A DNA stretch of 64,000 bases from Streptomyces violascens (GTDB lineage Bacteria > Actinomycetota > Actinomycetes > Streptomycetales > Streptomycetaceae), in contig NZ_BMUA01000003.1 of NCBI RefSeq assembly GCF_014649955.1, positions 284,456 through 348,455 of the forward strand, given 5' to 3'. This document shows positions 1 through 8,439 of this stretch, piece by piece (within the stretch, counting starts at the first letter, position 1; each line of letters opens with the position of its first letter). Made by a program: the position numbers and the translations under genes. A model generated the notes under the pieces. The model was not told where the DNA came from and ran no database searches. It worked only from the letters and a program-made list of their open reading frames with translations.

Positions 1-182
1 CCACGGCGGGCGTGCCCGTGTACGTCATCGCCGATCCGTACACCGGCACGTGCCACGTCTACACCGACCCCAAGAAAGGCGACTACCGGACCAAGCTCAC
101 CGTCGCCTTCGGGGCCGAGATCGACCTCACCGGGACCGTGGTCGACCTCGTCCTCCCCACCGAGGAATTCCCCCGCGAGTGA
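1..182 (+). CDS. Uma2-family (DUF820) restriction-endonuclease-fold protein, 3' end only
   Basis: The window opens inside a plus-strand gene read in the frame starting at base 3 and ending at a TGA at 180-182; about 59 C-terminal residues are present. The segment with VPVYVIADPYTGTCHVYTDP followed by a short beta-rich tail resembles the C-terminal half of Uma2-family proteins, which are abundant in Streptomyces and have a PD-(D/E)XK-like fold of unclear biological role. The catalytic acidic residues would lie upstream of the window. Family assignment rests on this tail only. The gene ends 22 bp before the IclR gene on the same strand. Confidence 0.55.
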   Translation, partial: TAGVPVYVIADPYTGTCHVYTDPKKGDYRTKLTVAFGAEIDLTGTVVDLVLPTEEFPRE

Positions 183-204
183 CCACCCGCCGTACCCTCG
201 CCCC

Positions 205-951
205 ATGACCAGCACCACCCCCCAGTCCGTAGACCGCGCCCTGGCCATCCTGGACGCCGTCGCCGACGCGGCCGGGCCCGTCGGGGCCAAGGAGCTGGCT
301 CGGCGGGTCGGGTGCTCGCTCTCCACCGCCTATCACCTGCTCGGCGCGCTCACCGCGCGCGGGCATCTCACGCGGACCGCCCAGGGGTACGTTCCCGGGC
401 CGCGCGTGCCCGCCCTGCACCGGGGCTTCCAGCGGCATCTCGGGCTCGCCCCCGGCGTCGGTGAGCTGCTGGCCCGGCTACGTCGGGCGACCGGGGCCGA
501 GGCCTATTACACGGCGTACCGCGGCGGGCTGATCACCGTCGTCGACAGCACCGCCCCCGTCACCGACACCGCCAACCCCTTCACCCCCGGCCCCGAGATC
601 CGCGCCCACGCCACCGCGCACGGCAAGGCGCTGCTCGCCGGGCTCCCCCGGCCCGTGCGCCGGCGCTACCTCGACGAGCACGGCATGGCCCGGTTCACCG
701 ACCGTACGATCACCGCCGCCGACCGGTTCGAGGCGGAGCTCACCCGGGTTCGCGGGCAGGGGTTCGCCGTGTCGATGGGGGAGGCCGATCCGGCGTACAC
801 CTGTCTCGCGGTCGCGCTGCCCGGTCCGCGCGGGGACGGCAGTGTGCACGCCGTGTCCGTGTCGCTCGCCACCGGCGAGTTCCGCAAGCGGCACGGTGCG
901 ATCCGGGGCGCCGTGGCCCGGGTCGCCGCCGAGCTGGTCCCGGGGGCCTGA
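205..951 (+). CDS. IclR-family transcriptional regulator
   Basis: A 248-aa protein with an N-terminal winged helix-turn-helix (about residues 5-65, including ELARRVGCSLSTAYHLL) and a C-terminal IclR ligand-binding domain (about 80-245, with the typical HATAHGKALLAG stretch). Length matches the family. IclR proteins bind operator DNA as dimers or tetramers and respond to small carboxylic or aromatic effectors. No good ribosome-binding site precedes the ATG at 205, so translation may be leaderless or coupled to the upstream gene. It lies beside a quinol monooxygenase-like gene and the start of the catabolic region, so a role in regulating catabolism is plausible but unproven. Confidence 0.9.
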   Translation: MTSTTPQSVDRALAILDAVADAAGPVGAKELARRVGCSLSTAYHLLGALTARGHLTRTAQGYVPGPRVPALHRGFQRHLGLAPGVGELLARLRRATGAEAYYTAYRGGLITVVDSTAPVTDTANPFTPGPEIRAHATAHGKALLAGLPRPVRRRYLDEHGMARFTDRTITAADRFEAELTRVRGQGFAVSMGEADPAYTCLAVALPGPRGDGSVHAVSVSLATGEFRKRHGAIRGAVARVAAELVPGA

Positions 952-1050
952 GCGGTCCGGCCGCGACGGGGTCCGGCCCGGATTCCGAGGGAGCCGGAAT
1001 CGGCCGCATCCCCGCTTGCACCGGCCCCGCCCGCACCGCACCGTAGAGAC

Positions 1051-1374
1051 ATGATCTTCATCGCCGTACGGTTCACCGTCCGCCCCGAGCACGCCGACAA
1101 CTGGCTCACCATCGTCGACGACTTCACGCGCGCCACCCGCGCCGAGCCGGGCAACCTGTTCTACGACTGGTCCCGCAGCGTGGACGACCCCACCCGGTAC
1201 ACCCTCCTCGAAGGCTTCGCCGACGCGGCCGCGGGCGCGGCGCACGTCGACTCCGACCACTTCCGCGCGGGCATGGAGTCGATGGCCGGCGCCATCGCCG
1301 CCACCCCGGAGATCATCAACGTCGAGGTGCCCGGCCAGGGGTGGAACAAGATGGCCGAGCTGTCCCCGAAGTAG
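1051..1374 (+). CDS. Putative quinol monooxygenase (ABM domain)
   Basis: A 107-aa single-domain protein of the antibiotic biosynthesis monooxygenase (ABM/YgiN) fold. It starts MIFIAVRFTVRPEHADNW and contains the family-typical GNLFYDWSRS and Y-x-L-x-E-x-F segments. ABM proteins are small dimeric alpha/beta barrels that oxidise quinols or polyketide-like aromatics without a cofactor, or degrade haem. The real substrate cannot be told from sequence. It converges with the aldehyde dehydrogenase gene, whose stop lies 3 bp downstream on the other strand, so the two transcripts must terminate in or overlap each other's ends. Confidence 0.8.
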   Translation: MIFIAVRFTVRPEHADNWLTIVDDFTRATRAEPGNLFYDWSRSVDDPTRYTLLEGFADAAAGAAHVDSDHFRAGMESMAGAIAATPEIINVEVPGQGWNKMAELSPK

Positions 1375-1377
1375 GCG

Positions 1378-2838
1378 CTAGCCGGGCCAGACGATCGCCT
1401 GGAGTTCGCTGTACGCGTGCAGGGCGTACGAGCCGACGTCCCGGCCCACCCCGCTCTTCTTGAAACCGCCGAACGGCGCCTCCATGTTGCGGCCGATCGT
1501 GTTCACGCCGACCCCGCCCGCGCGCAGCTGCCGCGCGACGCGGAAGGCGCGGGCCACGTCCCCGGACCAGACGTAGTCGAGCAGGCCGTACTCGCTGTCG
1601 TTGGCCAGCGCGACGCCCTCGTCCTCGTCGTCGAAGGGGACGACCACCACGACCGGGCCGAAGATCTCCTCGCGGGCCACCCGCATGTCGTTGGTGCAGT
1701 CCGCGAGGAGGGTGGGGGCGACGTAGAACCCCCGGTCGTACGCCGGGCGGTCGCCGCCCGCCACCACCGTGGCCCCCTCCTTCCTGCCCAGCTCCACGTA
1801 CGACTCGATGCGGTCCCGGTGGGCGGCCGAGATCACCGGCCCGACCACCGTGTCCCGCGCCGTCGGATCGCCGACCTTCAGGAAGCCCGCGTACCCCTTG
1901 AGCCTCTCGACCAGCTGGTCGTGGACGCCTCGCTGGACCAGGACGCGAGTCGGTGCGGTGCAGATCTGGCCGCTGTAGAAGGCGAAGGTCGTGCCGATGC
2001 CCTGGACCGCCGAGTCGAGGTCGGCGTCGTCGAAGACGAGCGCCGCGCCCTTGCCGCCCAGCTCCATCAGCTGCCGCTTCATGTCGCGGCCGCACCCTTC
2101 GGCGATGCGCTGCCCGACGGCGGTACTCCCCGTGAAGCTGACCATGTCCACGTCCGGTGAGTCGACGGCCGCCTCGCCGACCGCGGGCGCGGAACCGGTG
2201 ACGACGTTCACCACCCCGCGCGGCACCCCCGCCTCCTCCAGTGCCTCGGCCATCCTGAACACCGACAGCGGGTCCTGCGGGGCGGGCTTCACCACGACCG
2301 TGTTGCCCATGGCGAGCGCGGGTGCGACCTTGCCCGCCGGGTTGGCCCAGGGGTTGTTGTACGAGGTGATACAGGTGACCACACCGACCGGCTGCCGCAC
2401 GGCGAGCGCCCCGAAGACCCCGGCCCTGCCCATGGGCCCGGCCTCGTTGATCTGCGGTACGAGCGCCTCCTCGACCGGCTCCAGGGCGCCCTTCGCGTAC
2501 CGGCGGAACCGGGAGACCCCGACCCCGACCTGCATGCCGCGCGCGGTGGCGGTGGTGGCGCCGGTCTCGGCGCGGGCGAGTTCGGCGTTCGGGGCGAAGT
2601 CGCGCTGCATGAGGTCGGCGGCCCGGTCGAGGATCGCGGCCCGCTCCTCGGGGCGCGTACGCGACCAGGAGGCGAAGGCTTCACGCGCGGCGGCGGCCGC
2701 CCGGTACACCTGCTCGCGGCTCGCCTCGGGCGCGAGCCCGACGACGTCCTCGGTGGCGGGGTCGAGCACGGGATAGTGCCCGCCGTCGGGCTCGACCCAC
2801 TCGCCGCCAATGAACAACTGCCTTTCATATTCGGTCAC
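1378..2838 (-). CDS. NAD(P)-dependent aldehyde dehydrogenase
   Basis: 486 aa from a GTG at 2838, chosen because it yields the normal ALDH N-terminus (QLFIGGEWVEPDGGHYPVLD) and overlaps the upstream stop by 4 bp (GTGA); a longer reading upstream runs antisense-like through the amidohydrolase. Family signatures are the MELGGKGA stretch with the general-base Glu, the catalytic Cys in GQICTAPTR, and a cofactor-binding TSYNNPWANPAGK stretch. It oxidises an aldehyde to a carboxylate; the substrate is unknown. It is second in a two-gene operon with the D-aminoacylase-like gene. No copy of the TCTGACG palindrome was seen before this operon. Confidence 0.92.
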   Translation of the reverse strand: MTEYERQLFIGGEWVEPDGGHYPVLDPATEDVVGLAPEASREQVYRAAAAAREAFASWSRTRPEERAAILDRAADLMQRDFAPNAELARAETGATTATARGMQVGVGVSRFRRYAKGALEPVEEALVPQINEAGPMGRAGVFGALAVRQPVGVVTCITSYNNPWANPAGKVAPALAMGNTVVVKPAPQDPLSVFRMAEALEEAGVPRGVVNVVTGSAPAVGEAAVDSPDVDMVSFTGSTAVGQRIAEGCGRDMKRQLMELGGKGAALVFDDADLDSAVQGIGTTFAFYSGQICTAPTRVLVQRGVHDQLVERLKGYAGFLKVGDPTARDTVVGPVISAAHRDRIESYVELGRKEGATVVAGGDRPAYDRGFYVAPTLLADCTNDMRVAREEIFGPVVVVVPFDDEDEGVALANDSEYGLLDYVWSGDVARAFRVARQLRAGGVGVNTIGRNMEAPFGGFKKSGVGRDVGSYALHAYSELQAIVWPG

Positions 2839-4574
2839 TTGGTGCTCACCGTCCTGGTGTCGCGACCCGAACGGAGCACCGTGCCCGGCACGGCCCCCGT
2901 CACCCGGTCGTCGCGGAGGGTCTCGATGCCGTTGACCCGGACCGAGACGATGCCGATCGCCTTGGAGTCGAGCCGGGGGCTGTCGCCCGGCAGGTCGTGC
3001 ACCAGGGTGGCGGGCCCGGCCTCGATCCGCTCCGGGTCGAACAGGACGAGGTCGGCATGGAAACCCTCCTCGATCCGGCCGCGCTCGCGCAGCCCGAAAA
3101 GCCGGGCCGGGTCGTCGGTGAGCATCTTCACGGCCCGCTCCAGGGGGACGAGTTTGCGCCCGCGCAGACAGTCGCCGAGGAAGCGCGTGGTGTACGGGGC
3201 GCCGCACATCCGGTCGAGGTGCGCGCCCGCGTCGGACCCGCCGAGCAGCACGTCCTCGTGCTCCCATGTCTCGCGGCGCAGCGCCCAGGTGGCGGGGTCG
3301 TTGTCGGTCGGCATGGGCCAAAGGACCGTACGCAGCCGGTCGTTGGCGCAGATCTCGACGAGGCAGCGGAACGGGTCGAGCCCGCGCTCGGCGGCGATGT
3401 CACCGACGACCCGGCCCGACAGGCCCTCGTTCTCGGGGCTGTAGGTGTCGCCGATGACGTACCGCCCGAAGTTGGCGAGACGGCGGAAGATGCCGGCCTC
3501 CTTGCTGTCGGCGCGGCGCAGCATCTCGGCCCGTACGCCGGCGTCGCGCAGCCGCTCGATGCGCTCGGGGACGGGCAGGCCGAGGATCTCGCCCCAGCCG
3601 GGGATGAGGTTGAGGGCACAGAAGGTGCCGAGCGACATGTTCATGGGCGTGAGGATCGGCATGGTCAGCGCGACGATCCGGCCCCCGGCCTCGCGGGCGC
3701 GCTCACTCGGGACGAGCTGACGGGGTACGCGTTCGGGTACGGCGGCGTCGATGGTGAGGACGTTCCAGTTGAGGGGACGCCCGGCAGCGGCGCTCATCTC
3801 GACGAGCAGATCGATCTCGTCGTCCGCGAACTGATCGAGGCACCCGGCGACGATCGCTTCCAGCTGGGTGCCCTCGTGTTCGCCCACTGCCGCGCTGAGG
3901 GCGAGGAGTTCGGCGGGACGTGCGTGCCGGGAGGCAACGGGCTTCCCGTCTCCGTCGGAGTGGGTGGAGGACTGGGTGGTGGAGAGCCCCCAGGCCCCGG
4001 CGTCCATGGCGTCGTGGAGCAGGGCGAGCATGGCGTCGAGCTGCGCGGGGGTGGGCTGGCCGCCGACGGCGTCCGGGCCCATGACGTGGCGGCGCAGGGC
4101 GCAGTGACCGACCATGAATCCGGCGTTGACGGCGATGCGCCCGTCAAGGGCGGAGAGATAGTCGCCGAACGACTGCCAGCCCCAACTCACGCCTTCCTCA
4201 AGGGCCTTGAGGGACATGCCCTCGACCTTGGACATCATGCGGCGGGTGTAGTCGGCGTCCTCGGGGCGGTCGGGGTGGAGCGGGGCGAGGGTGAATCCGC
4301 AGTTGCCGCCGACGACGGTGGTGACGCCGTGGTTCATGGACGGCGTGGCGTACGGGTCCCAGAAGAGCTGGGCGTCGTAATGGGTGTGCGGGTCGACGAA
4401 CCCGGGGGCGAGTACGAGGCCGGTGGCGTCCTCGGTGCCGGCGGCGGGCTCTTGGACGGTGCCGGGGTCCGCGATGACGGCGATCCGGCCGCCCCTGATG
4501 CCGACGTCGGCGGGCCGGGCGGGGGCACCGGTGCCGTCCACGAGGGTGGCGCCCTTGATCAGGTGGTCGAGCAT
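2835..4574 (-). CDS. D-aminoacylase-family amidohydrolase
   Basis: 579-aa metal-dependent hydrolase of the N-acyl-D-amino-acid deacylase branch of the amidohydrolase superfamily. The metal-binding GFVDPHTHYDAQLFWDP motif lies near residues 58-74, NCGFTLAP follows, and GGSDAGAHLD near the C-terminal half supplies the last aspartate ligand; a small beta domain at both ends completes the fold. Such enzymes hydrolyse N-acyl or carbamoyl amides; many actinobacterial members of this subgroup sit in lipid or steroid catabolic loci with no known substrate. It is the promoter-proximal gene of the operon with the ALDH, which starts inside its stop codon. Upstream is a 750-bp repeat-rich gap. Confidence 0.85.
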   Translation of the reverse strand: MLDHLIKGATLVDGTGAPARPADVGIRGGRIAVIADPGTVQEPAAGTEDATGLVLAPGFVDPHTHYDAQLFWDPYATPSMNHGVTTVVGGNCGFTLAPLHPDRPEDADYTRRMMSKVEGMSLKALEEGVSWGWQSFGDYLSALDGRIAVNAGFMVGHCALRRHVMGPDAVGGQPTPAQLDAMLALLHDAMDAGAWGLSTTQSSTHSDGDGKPVASRHARPAELLALSAAVGEHEGTQLEAIVAGCLDQFADDEIDLLVEMSAAAGRPLNWNVLTIDAAVPERVPRQLVPSERAREAGGRIVALTMPILTPMNMSLGTFCALNLIPGWGEILGLPVPERIERLRDAGVRAEMLRRADSKEAGIFRRLANFGRYVIGDTYSPENEGLSGRVVGDIAAERGLDPFRCLVEICANDRLRTVLWPMPTDNDPATWALRRETWEHEDVLLGGSDAGAHLDRMCGAPYTTRFLGDCLRGRKLVPLERAVKMLTDDPARLFGLRERGRIEEGFHADLVLFDPERIEAGPATLVHDLPGDSPRLDSKAIGIVSVRVNGIETLRDDRVTGAVPGTVLRSGRDTRTVSTK

Positions 4575-4902
4575 GGGGTCCCTTTCTTCGGTGCGGCGGC
4601 TTTGTCCTGCGGGGTACGCGGGGGCGGGCGGGGACGGTTCTGGTTACGGGGCGTGCACCCCCGCCGGGGCGGTTCTGGGTACGCGGGGTCCCCTCCGTTC
4701 TCCGCGTACGCGGGTCCGCCCCGGCCGGGGGCCGCCGCGAATGGCCTCCGGCCGGGGCCGGTTACGGAGCGGCGGTCCGGGAAGACACCGCCCCGCGCCT
4801 TTCTGCCCGGGGGCCTCTGCCCCCGGCTCCCTCTGGGCTGGGGTGGGCCCCGAGGGGTGTCCACCCGCCCGCCCGTATGCGCTGGGTTGGACGGCCCGGG
4901 CC

Positions 4903-4926
4903 TCCTGGGGCTCCGCCCCAGACCCC
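4903..4926 (-). repeat. Dispersed GGGGCGGAGCCCC hairpin module (inverted copy)
   Basis: Reverse-complement copy of the module seen at 5157-5180 and 28970-28993, with the core CTGGGGCTCCGCCCCAG. The self-complementary GGGGC/GCCCC arms form a short hairpin. Here it directly follows a GGCCTCC run. Function unknown; possibly a transcript end signal. Confidence 0.7.
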
Positions 4927-5014
4927 ATCGGCCCCTCGCTCGCCCCTTCCCGAAACCCGCCGGGGGTGGGGTCGGACGAGGGGTGCTCGGTCGGCTGCGG
5001 ACCGTGGGTGGTTG

Positions 5015-5037
5015 CTCGCGCAGTTCCTCGCGCCCCT
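5015..5037 (+). repeat. Dispersed CTCGCGCAGTTCCCCGCG element
   Basis: A copy, with one T for C change, of a roughly 23-bp element that recurs at 28814-28836, 28872-28894 and 44592-44614 and is present as both arms of a long hairpin at 20665-20722. It lies in the gene-free gap upstream of the D-aminoacylase operon. Confidence 0.75.
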
Positions 5038-5112
5038 GGCGGGATTGCCCCCTGGCAGGGTGTCCAAGCAGGCGTCCCTGGCCAGTCGACGATCACGGAC
5101 GTCAGCCCATTT

Positions 5113-5180
5113 CAGCCCGTCCGGCGATTGAGGACGAGCGCCCTTGAGGCGCGAACGGGGTCTGGGGCGGAGCCCCAGGA
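5113..5180 (+). repeat. Composite dispersed repeat, 68 bp
   Basis: A module beginning CAGCCCGTCCGGCGATTGAG and ending in the GGGGCGGAGCCCC hairpin. The near-identical module at 28925-28993 matches over its whole length with a few substitutions; the copy near 44700-44753 is more diverged. Always in gene-free gaps and close to a CTCGCGCAG element. Confidence 0.75.
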
Positions 5181-5208
5181 ACGACCACCGGGCCGCACCC
5201 GGACATCT

Positions 5209-5264
5209 CACCCCCGGAGGCCCCGCGGCGGAGCCGCAGAGTGTCACAGCGGGAAGGGGCGGGG
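5209..5264 (-). repeat. Dispersed GCGGCTCCGCCGC module (inverted copy)
   Basis: Reverse complement of the modules at 44478-44537 and 40973-41034: a gene-end-proximal CACCCCGCCCCT-type stretch, then CGGCTGT(A/G)ACA and a CGGCTCCGCCG palindrome. All three copies occur in intergenic DNA next to gene ends or starts. Confidence 0.65.
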
Positions 5265-5322
5265 GGCCACCGGGGCCCGGGGCGGAACCCCGGCGCACCC
5301 CCGCCCCCGGGGCCCGGGGGCG

Positions 5323-6450
5323 TCAGCCCCCCGCCGCTGCCCGGAACCGGGAGGACCGGTGCACCGGATCCGTGTCGATCTTCGGAATCACATGCTCCCC
5401 GATCAGCCGAATCGTCTGCAGCGTGTCCTCGAACGGCACCCCGATCGGCAGCCCGAACGACAGCTGATCCGCCCCCGCCTGCTCCCACCTCTTGCACTGC
5501 GCCGTGACCTCGTCCGGATCGCCGCAGATCATCAGCTCCTCCGCGATGAGCAGCTCGATGATCTCCGCGTTGTACTCGGGCAGGGTCTCCGGCCACTCCG
5601 GAATCCCCTCCGGCCGGGGGAAGGTGTCGTGGTACCGGAACACGAGCGACTGGAGCCGGTTGAGCCCGCCCTCGACCGCGATCCGTACGGCCTCGTCATG
5701 CGTAGGCGCACAAATCGCCGTCGACGTCACCATCACGTTGTCGTTGACGAAGTCACCGACCGCCTCGGCCTCCTGGATGGCCGTCTTGTACTGCTCCAGG
5801 ACCCACTCCATGTCGGAGACCTTCTGCACGGAGAAGCCGAGCACCCCGAGCCCCTTGCGCGCGGCCATGGCGTACGAGGAGGGGGACCCGGCGGCGTACC
5901 ACATGGCCGGGTGCGACTTCCCGTACGGCTTGGGGAAGATCTTGCGCGGTGGAAGCTGCCAGTGCTTGCCCTGGAACCCCGGGTACTCCTCCTGGAGCCA
6001 CATCTTGGGGAACTCCGCGATGGTCTCTTCCCAGATTTCCTTGGTGTAGTTCATGTCGGTGACGCCAGGTATGAACCCCAGGATCTCGTGCGAGCCCGCC
6101 CCCCGCCCGGACCCGAACTCGAAGCGCCCTTCCGAGAGATGGTCGAGCATGGCCACCTTCTCGGCGACCTTCACCGGGTGGTTCACCTGGGCCAGCGGGT
6201 TGAAGATGCCGGAGCCGAGGTGGATGCGTTCGGTGGCGTGGGCGAGGTAGCCGAGGAAGACCTCGTTGGCCGAGAGGTGCGAGTACTCCTCCAGGAAGTG
6301 GTGCTCGGAGGCCCAGGCGTACTTGAAGCCGGACTTGTCGGCCTGGATGACGTACTTCGTCTCCTCCATCAGCGCCTTGTGCTCCGCCATGGGGTCGACC
6401 GCGGACCGTGCTGCGGGCACGTATCCCTGCACAAAGAGTCCGAATTCCAA
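5323..6450 (-). CDS. LLM-class (luciferase-like) flavin-dependent monooxygenase
   Basis: 375-aa TIM-barrel protein of the bacterial luciferase-like superfamily. It begins MEFGLFVQGYVP and has the family YAWASEHHFLEEYSHLS and GRFEFGSGRGAGSHEI stretches; the HH pair after SE is typical of FMNH2-type members rather than F420-type. It would use reduced flavin and O2 to hydroxylate or cleave a substrate and need a reductase partner; a flavin reductase family gene lies at 38105-38722 within the same putative regulon. Two TCTGACG-type palindromes lie 32-110 bp upstream of its ATG. Substrate unknown. Confidence 0.88.
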   Translation of the reverse strand: MEFGLFVQGYVPAARSAVDPMAEHKALMEETKYVIQADKSGFKYAWASEHHFLEEYSHLSANEVFLGYLAHATERIHLGSGIFNPLAQVNHPVKVAEKVAMLDHLSEGRFEFGSGRGAGSHEILGFIPGVTDMNYTKEIWEETIAEFPKMWLQEEYPGFQGKHWQLPPRKIFPKPYGKSHPAMWYAAGSPSSYAMAARKGLGVLGFSVQKVSDMEWVLEQYKTAIQEAEAVGDFVNDNVMVTSTAICAPTHDEAVRIAVEGGLNRLQSLVFRYHDTFPRPEGIPEWPETLPEYNAEIIELLIAEELMICGDPDEVTAQCKRWEQAGADQLSFGLPIGVPFEDTLQTIRLIGEHVIPKIDTDPVHRSSRFRAAAGG

Positions 6451-6481
6451 GGGACTTCTCCTTCATGAGATATCACGAGTT

Positions 6482-6498
6482 TCTGACGCATCGTCAGA
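6482..6498. promoter_or_regulatory. TetR-type palindromic operator 1
   Basis: TCTGACG-CAT-CGTCAGA, perfect 7-bp arms, 32 bp upstream of the LLM gene start at 6450. This is the best copy of the 15-member motif set. Confidence 0.8.
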
Positions 6499-6543
6499 TT
6501 GTGACGAGCTCGACTGTTCCACCGGCCGCATGGACCGTCAATA

Positions 6544-6560
6544 CCTGACGCACAGTCAGG
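6544..6560. promoter_or_regulatory. TetR-type palindromic operator 2
   Basis: CCTGACG-CAC-AGTCAGG, second site in the same promoter region, 62 bp from operator 1 (start to start). Near the end of the SDR gene, so it most likely serves the LLM gene downstream on the minus strand. Confidence 0.7.
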
Positions 6561-6592
6561 CAGGGCTTCGCGCGGAGCCACGGAACGCGGCC

Positions 6593-7378
6593 TCAGAACA
6601 GCGACACCCCCGCCAGCCACCCCCCGTCGATGACGAACGGCTGCCCCGTGATGTACGAGGAGTCCTCCGTGGACAGGAACAGGGCGAGCGCGGCCACCTC
6701 CTCGGGCCTGCCGACCCGGCCGAGCGGCACCAGCTTGCGGTAGAGCTCGTCGAGGGCCGCGGAGGTCTCCGCGGCGTCCGCCGTCGGATCCAGCTGGGCG
6801 GGGTTGGACATCGCGGTGTCGATCGCCCCCGGGCACACCGCGTTGACCCGGATCCTCAGATGCGCGAGCTCCATCGACGCGACCCGGGTGAGCCCGAGGA
6901 TGGCGTGCTTGGTGGCCGCGTATGTGCCCACCGCGCTCATGCCGGTCATCGCGGTGTATGAGGCGGTGTTGACGATGGTGCCGCCGCCCGCGGCCCCTAT
7001 CTCGGGCGCCACGGTCTTGATCCCGAGGAAGCAGCCGACCTGGTTGACCTGCACGACCTGCATGAACTCATCCAGCGGAGTGTCCACCAGCGCGTTGAAA
7101 CGGAGAATCCCCGCGTTGTTGACCAGCCCGTCGATCTTCCCGAAGGCGTCCTTGGCGGCGCCGACGGCGGCCGTCCACTCCTCCTCCCGGCTCACGTCGA
7201 GATGGACGAAGCGGGCCACCTCCTCCCCCAACTCCTTGGCCAGTGCCTCGCCCTGCTCGTCCAGCACGTCCGCGATGACGACCTTGGCCCCCTCGGCCAC
7301 GAACAGGCGGGCCTCCTGCTCGCCCTGCCCGCGCGCCGCACCGGTGATGAAGACGACCCGCCCGTCGAGCTTGCCCAT
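6593..7378 (-). CDS. SDR-family oxidoreductase (3-alpha/20-beta-hydroxysteroid dehydrogenase-like)
   Basis: 261-aa classical short-chain dehydrogenase. It has a nucleotide-binding [15 protein letters not shown] glycine motif, ADVLDEQG (Asp after beta-2, suggesting NAD preference), NNAG, and the catalytic S-Y-x3-K (YAATK near residue 155). The N-terminal half is strikingly similar in pattern to the 3-alpha,20-beta-hydroxysteroid dehydrogenase of S. hydrogenans. It would reduce or oxidise a secondary alcohol or ketone on a cyclic substrate. It lies 9 bp downstream of the LLM/F420 gene at 7388-8332 and is probably co-transcribed with it. Confidence 0.88.
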   Translation of the reverse strand: MGKLDGRVVFITGAARGQGEQEARLFVAEGAKVVIADVLDEQGEALAKELGEEVARFVHLDVSREEEWTAAVGAAKDAFGKIDGLVNNAGILRFNALVDTPLDEFMQVVQVNQVGCFLGIKTVAPEIGAAGGGTIVNTASYTAMTGMSAVGTYAATKHAILGLTRVASMELAHLRIRVNAVCPGAIDTAMSNPAQLDPTADAAETSAALDELYRKLVPLGRVGRPEEVAALALFLSTEDSSYITGQPFVIDGGWLAGVSLF

Positions 7379-7387
7379 ACTGGACTC

Positions 7388-8332
7388 CTAGTCATTGAGG
7401 TACGGGCCGACGTCGGCCCCGAACGCGGCCATCTGGTCGGTGAGCTCATCGCGCCCACGGGACCGGAACCGCACCTGTATCTGGTCGACGCCCATCGCCC
7501 GGTACACGCGCAGCGACTCGGCGAGGGCCTCCGGCTTCCCGGTGAGGGTGCGCCGCCCGGTCTCCCAGCCGGGCTCACCGACGTACAACGCCTCGGTGAT
7601 CGCGCCGATGACGATGGGGTCGACGATCCCGGCGTCCTCACGGATGCCCCTCAACTTGGCGATCTGGGACGGGAGTTCGCTTCTCCTGTCCCCCTGGGGC
7701 AGCCAGCCGTCCCCGCGCAGGGCGGCCCGGCGGACCGCCGCCGGGGACGATCCGCCCACCCAGACCGGTACGTGCCGCTGGGCCGGCCGGGGCCGCTGTC
7801 CGAGCCCGCTGAACGCGAACCGCTCGCCCTGGAAGGACGGGTACTCCTCCGGCCCCAGCGCGGCCCGCAGCGCGTCGATGGTCTCGTCGAGCACGGGCCC
7901 GCGCCGCTCGAAGTCGGCCCCGACCGCCTCGAATTCCTCCTGTACGTGCCCGGCTCCGACCCCCAGGATCAGCCGCCCGCCGCTGAGGTGGTCCAGGGTC
8001 GCGTACTGCTTGGCGGCGACGAGGGGGTGCCGGAGCCCGACGACGGCGACATGGCTCATCAGCCGGACCCGCTCGGTGACCCCGGCGAGGAAGGAGAGGG
8101 TGGCGACCGGGTCGTACCAGATGGTGCTCATCGGCCCCGCGAGCCGCCGGGGAATGGCGACGTGGTCGCAGCTCGCTACGTACGCGAACCCCGACCGGTC
8201 GGCCGCCCGCGCGATCGCGACCAGGTCCTCCGGCCCGGCGTCGGCTTCCCACCCCTCCGCGTAGATGGTGCTCTGCGACTGGACGGGAAGCTGCATCCCG
8301 TACACCAGTCGCCCGTTCGGCAGTATCGGCAC
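7388..8332 (-). CDS. LLM-class F420-dependent oxidoreductase
   Basis: 314 aa from a GTG at 8332, preferred because a GGTGGAGG ribosome-binding site lies about 10 bp upstream; an in-frame ATG at 8416 would place two operators inside the coding region. Features of the TIM-barrel F420 group are FAYVASCDHVAIPRR, TERVRLMSHVAVVGLRHP and GRLILGVGAGHVQEEFEAVG. Such proteins transfer hydride between coenzyme F420 and an organic substrate, or act as monooxygenases. First gene of a likely two-gene operon with the SDR. Two palindromic operators lie upstream at 8355 and 8397. Confidence 0.85.
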   Translation of the reverse strand: MPILPNGRLVYGMQLPVQSQSTIYAEGWEADAGPEDLVAIARAADRSGFAYVASCDHVAIPRRLAGPMSTIWYDPVATLSFLAGVTERVRLMSHVAVVGLRHPLVAAKQYATLDHLSGGRLILGVGAGHVQEEFEAVGADFERRGPVLDETIDALRAALGPEEYPSFQGERFAFSGLGQRPRPAQRHVPVWVGGSSPAAVRRAALRGDGWLPQGDRRSELPSQIAKLRGIREDAGIVDPIVIGAITEALYVGEPGWETGRRTLTGKPEALAESLRVYRAMGVDQIQVRFRSRGRDELTDQMAAFGADVGPYLND

Positions 8333-8354
8333 CGTATGCCCGCCTCCACCCTGA

Positions 8355-8371
8355 TCTGACGAACCGTCAAA
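8355..8371. promoter_or_regulatory. TetR-type palindromic operator 3
   Basis: TCTGACG-AAC-CGTCAAA, 23 bp upstream of the chosen GTG start of the F420-dependent oxidoreductase gene and just behind its ribosome-binding site. Confidence 0.75.
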
Positions 8372-8396
8372 TAACTCGGTGGCCCCTATCGTCATT

Positions 8397-8413
8397 GCTG
8401 ACGCATCGTCAGG
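8397..8413. promoter_or_regulatory. TetR-type palindromic operator 4
   Basis: GCTGACG-CAT-CGTCAGG, 42 bp from operator 3, about four helical turns, which would allow two dimers to bind on the same face. Confidence 0.75.
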
Positions 8414-8439
8414 CAAGGGGTGTGCGGGCGGTGGTGGTG

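Larger units (their letters stand above)
4575..5322. other. Gene-free gap filled with dispersed repeats
   Basis: About 750 bp with no convincing coding region between the start of the D-aminoacylase-like gene and the end of an LLM oxidoreductase gene. Open frames here are GC-bias artefacts. The gap holds several short palindromic modules that recur elsewhere in the window (listed separately). It must also contain the promoter of the D-aminoacylase/ALDH operon and the terminator of the LLM gene. No TCTGACG palindrome was seen here. Confidence 0.75.
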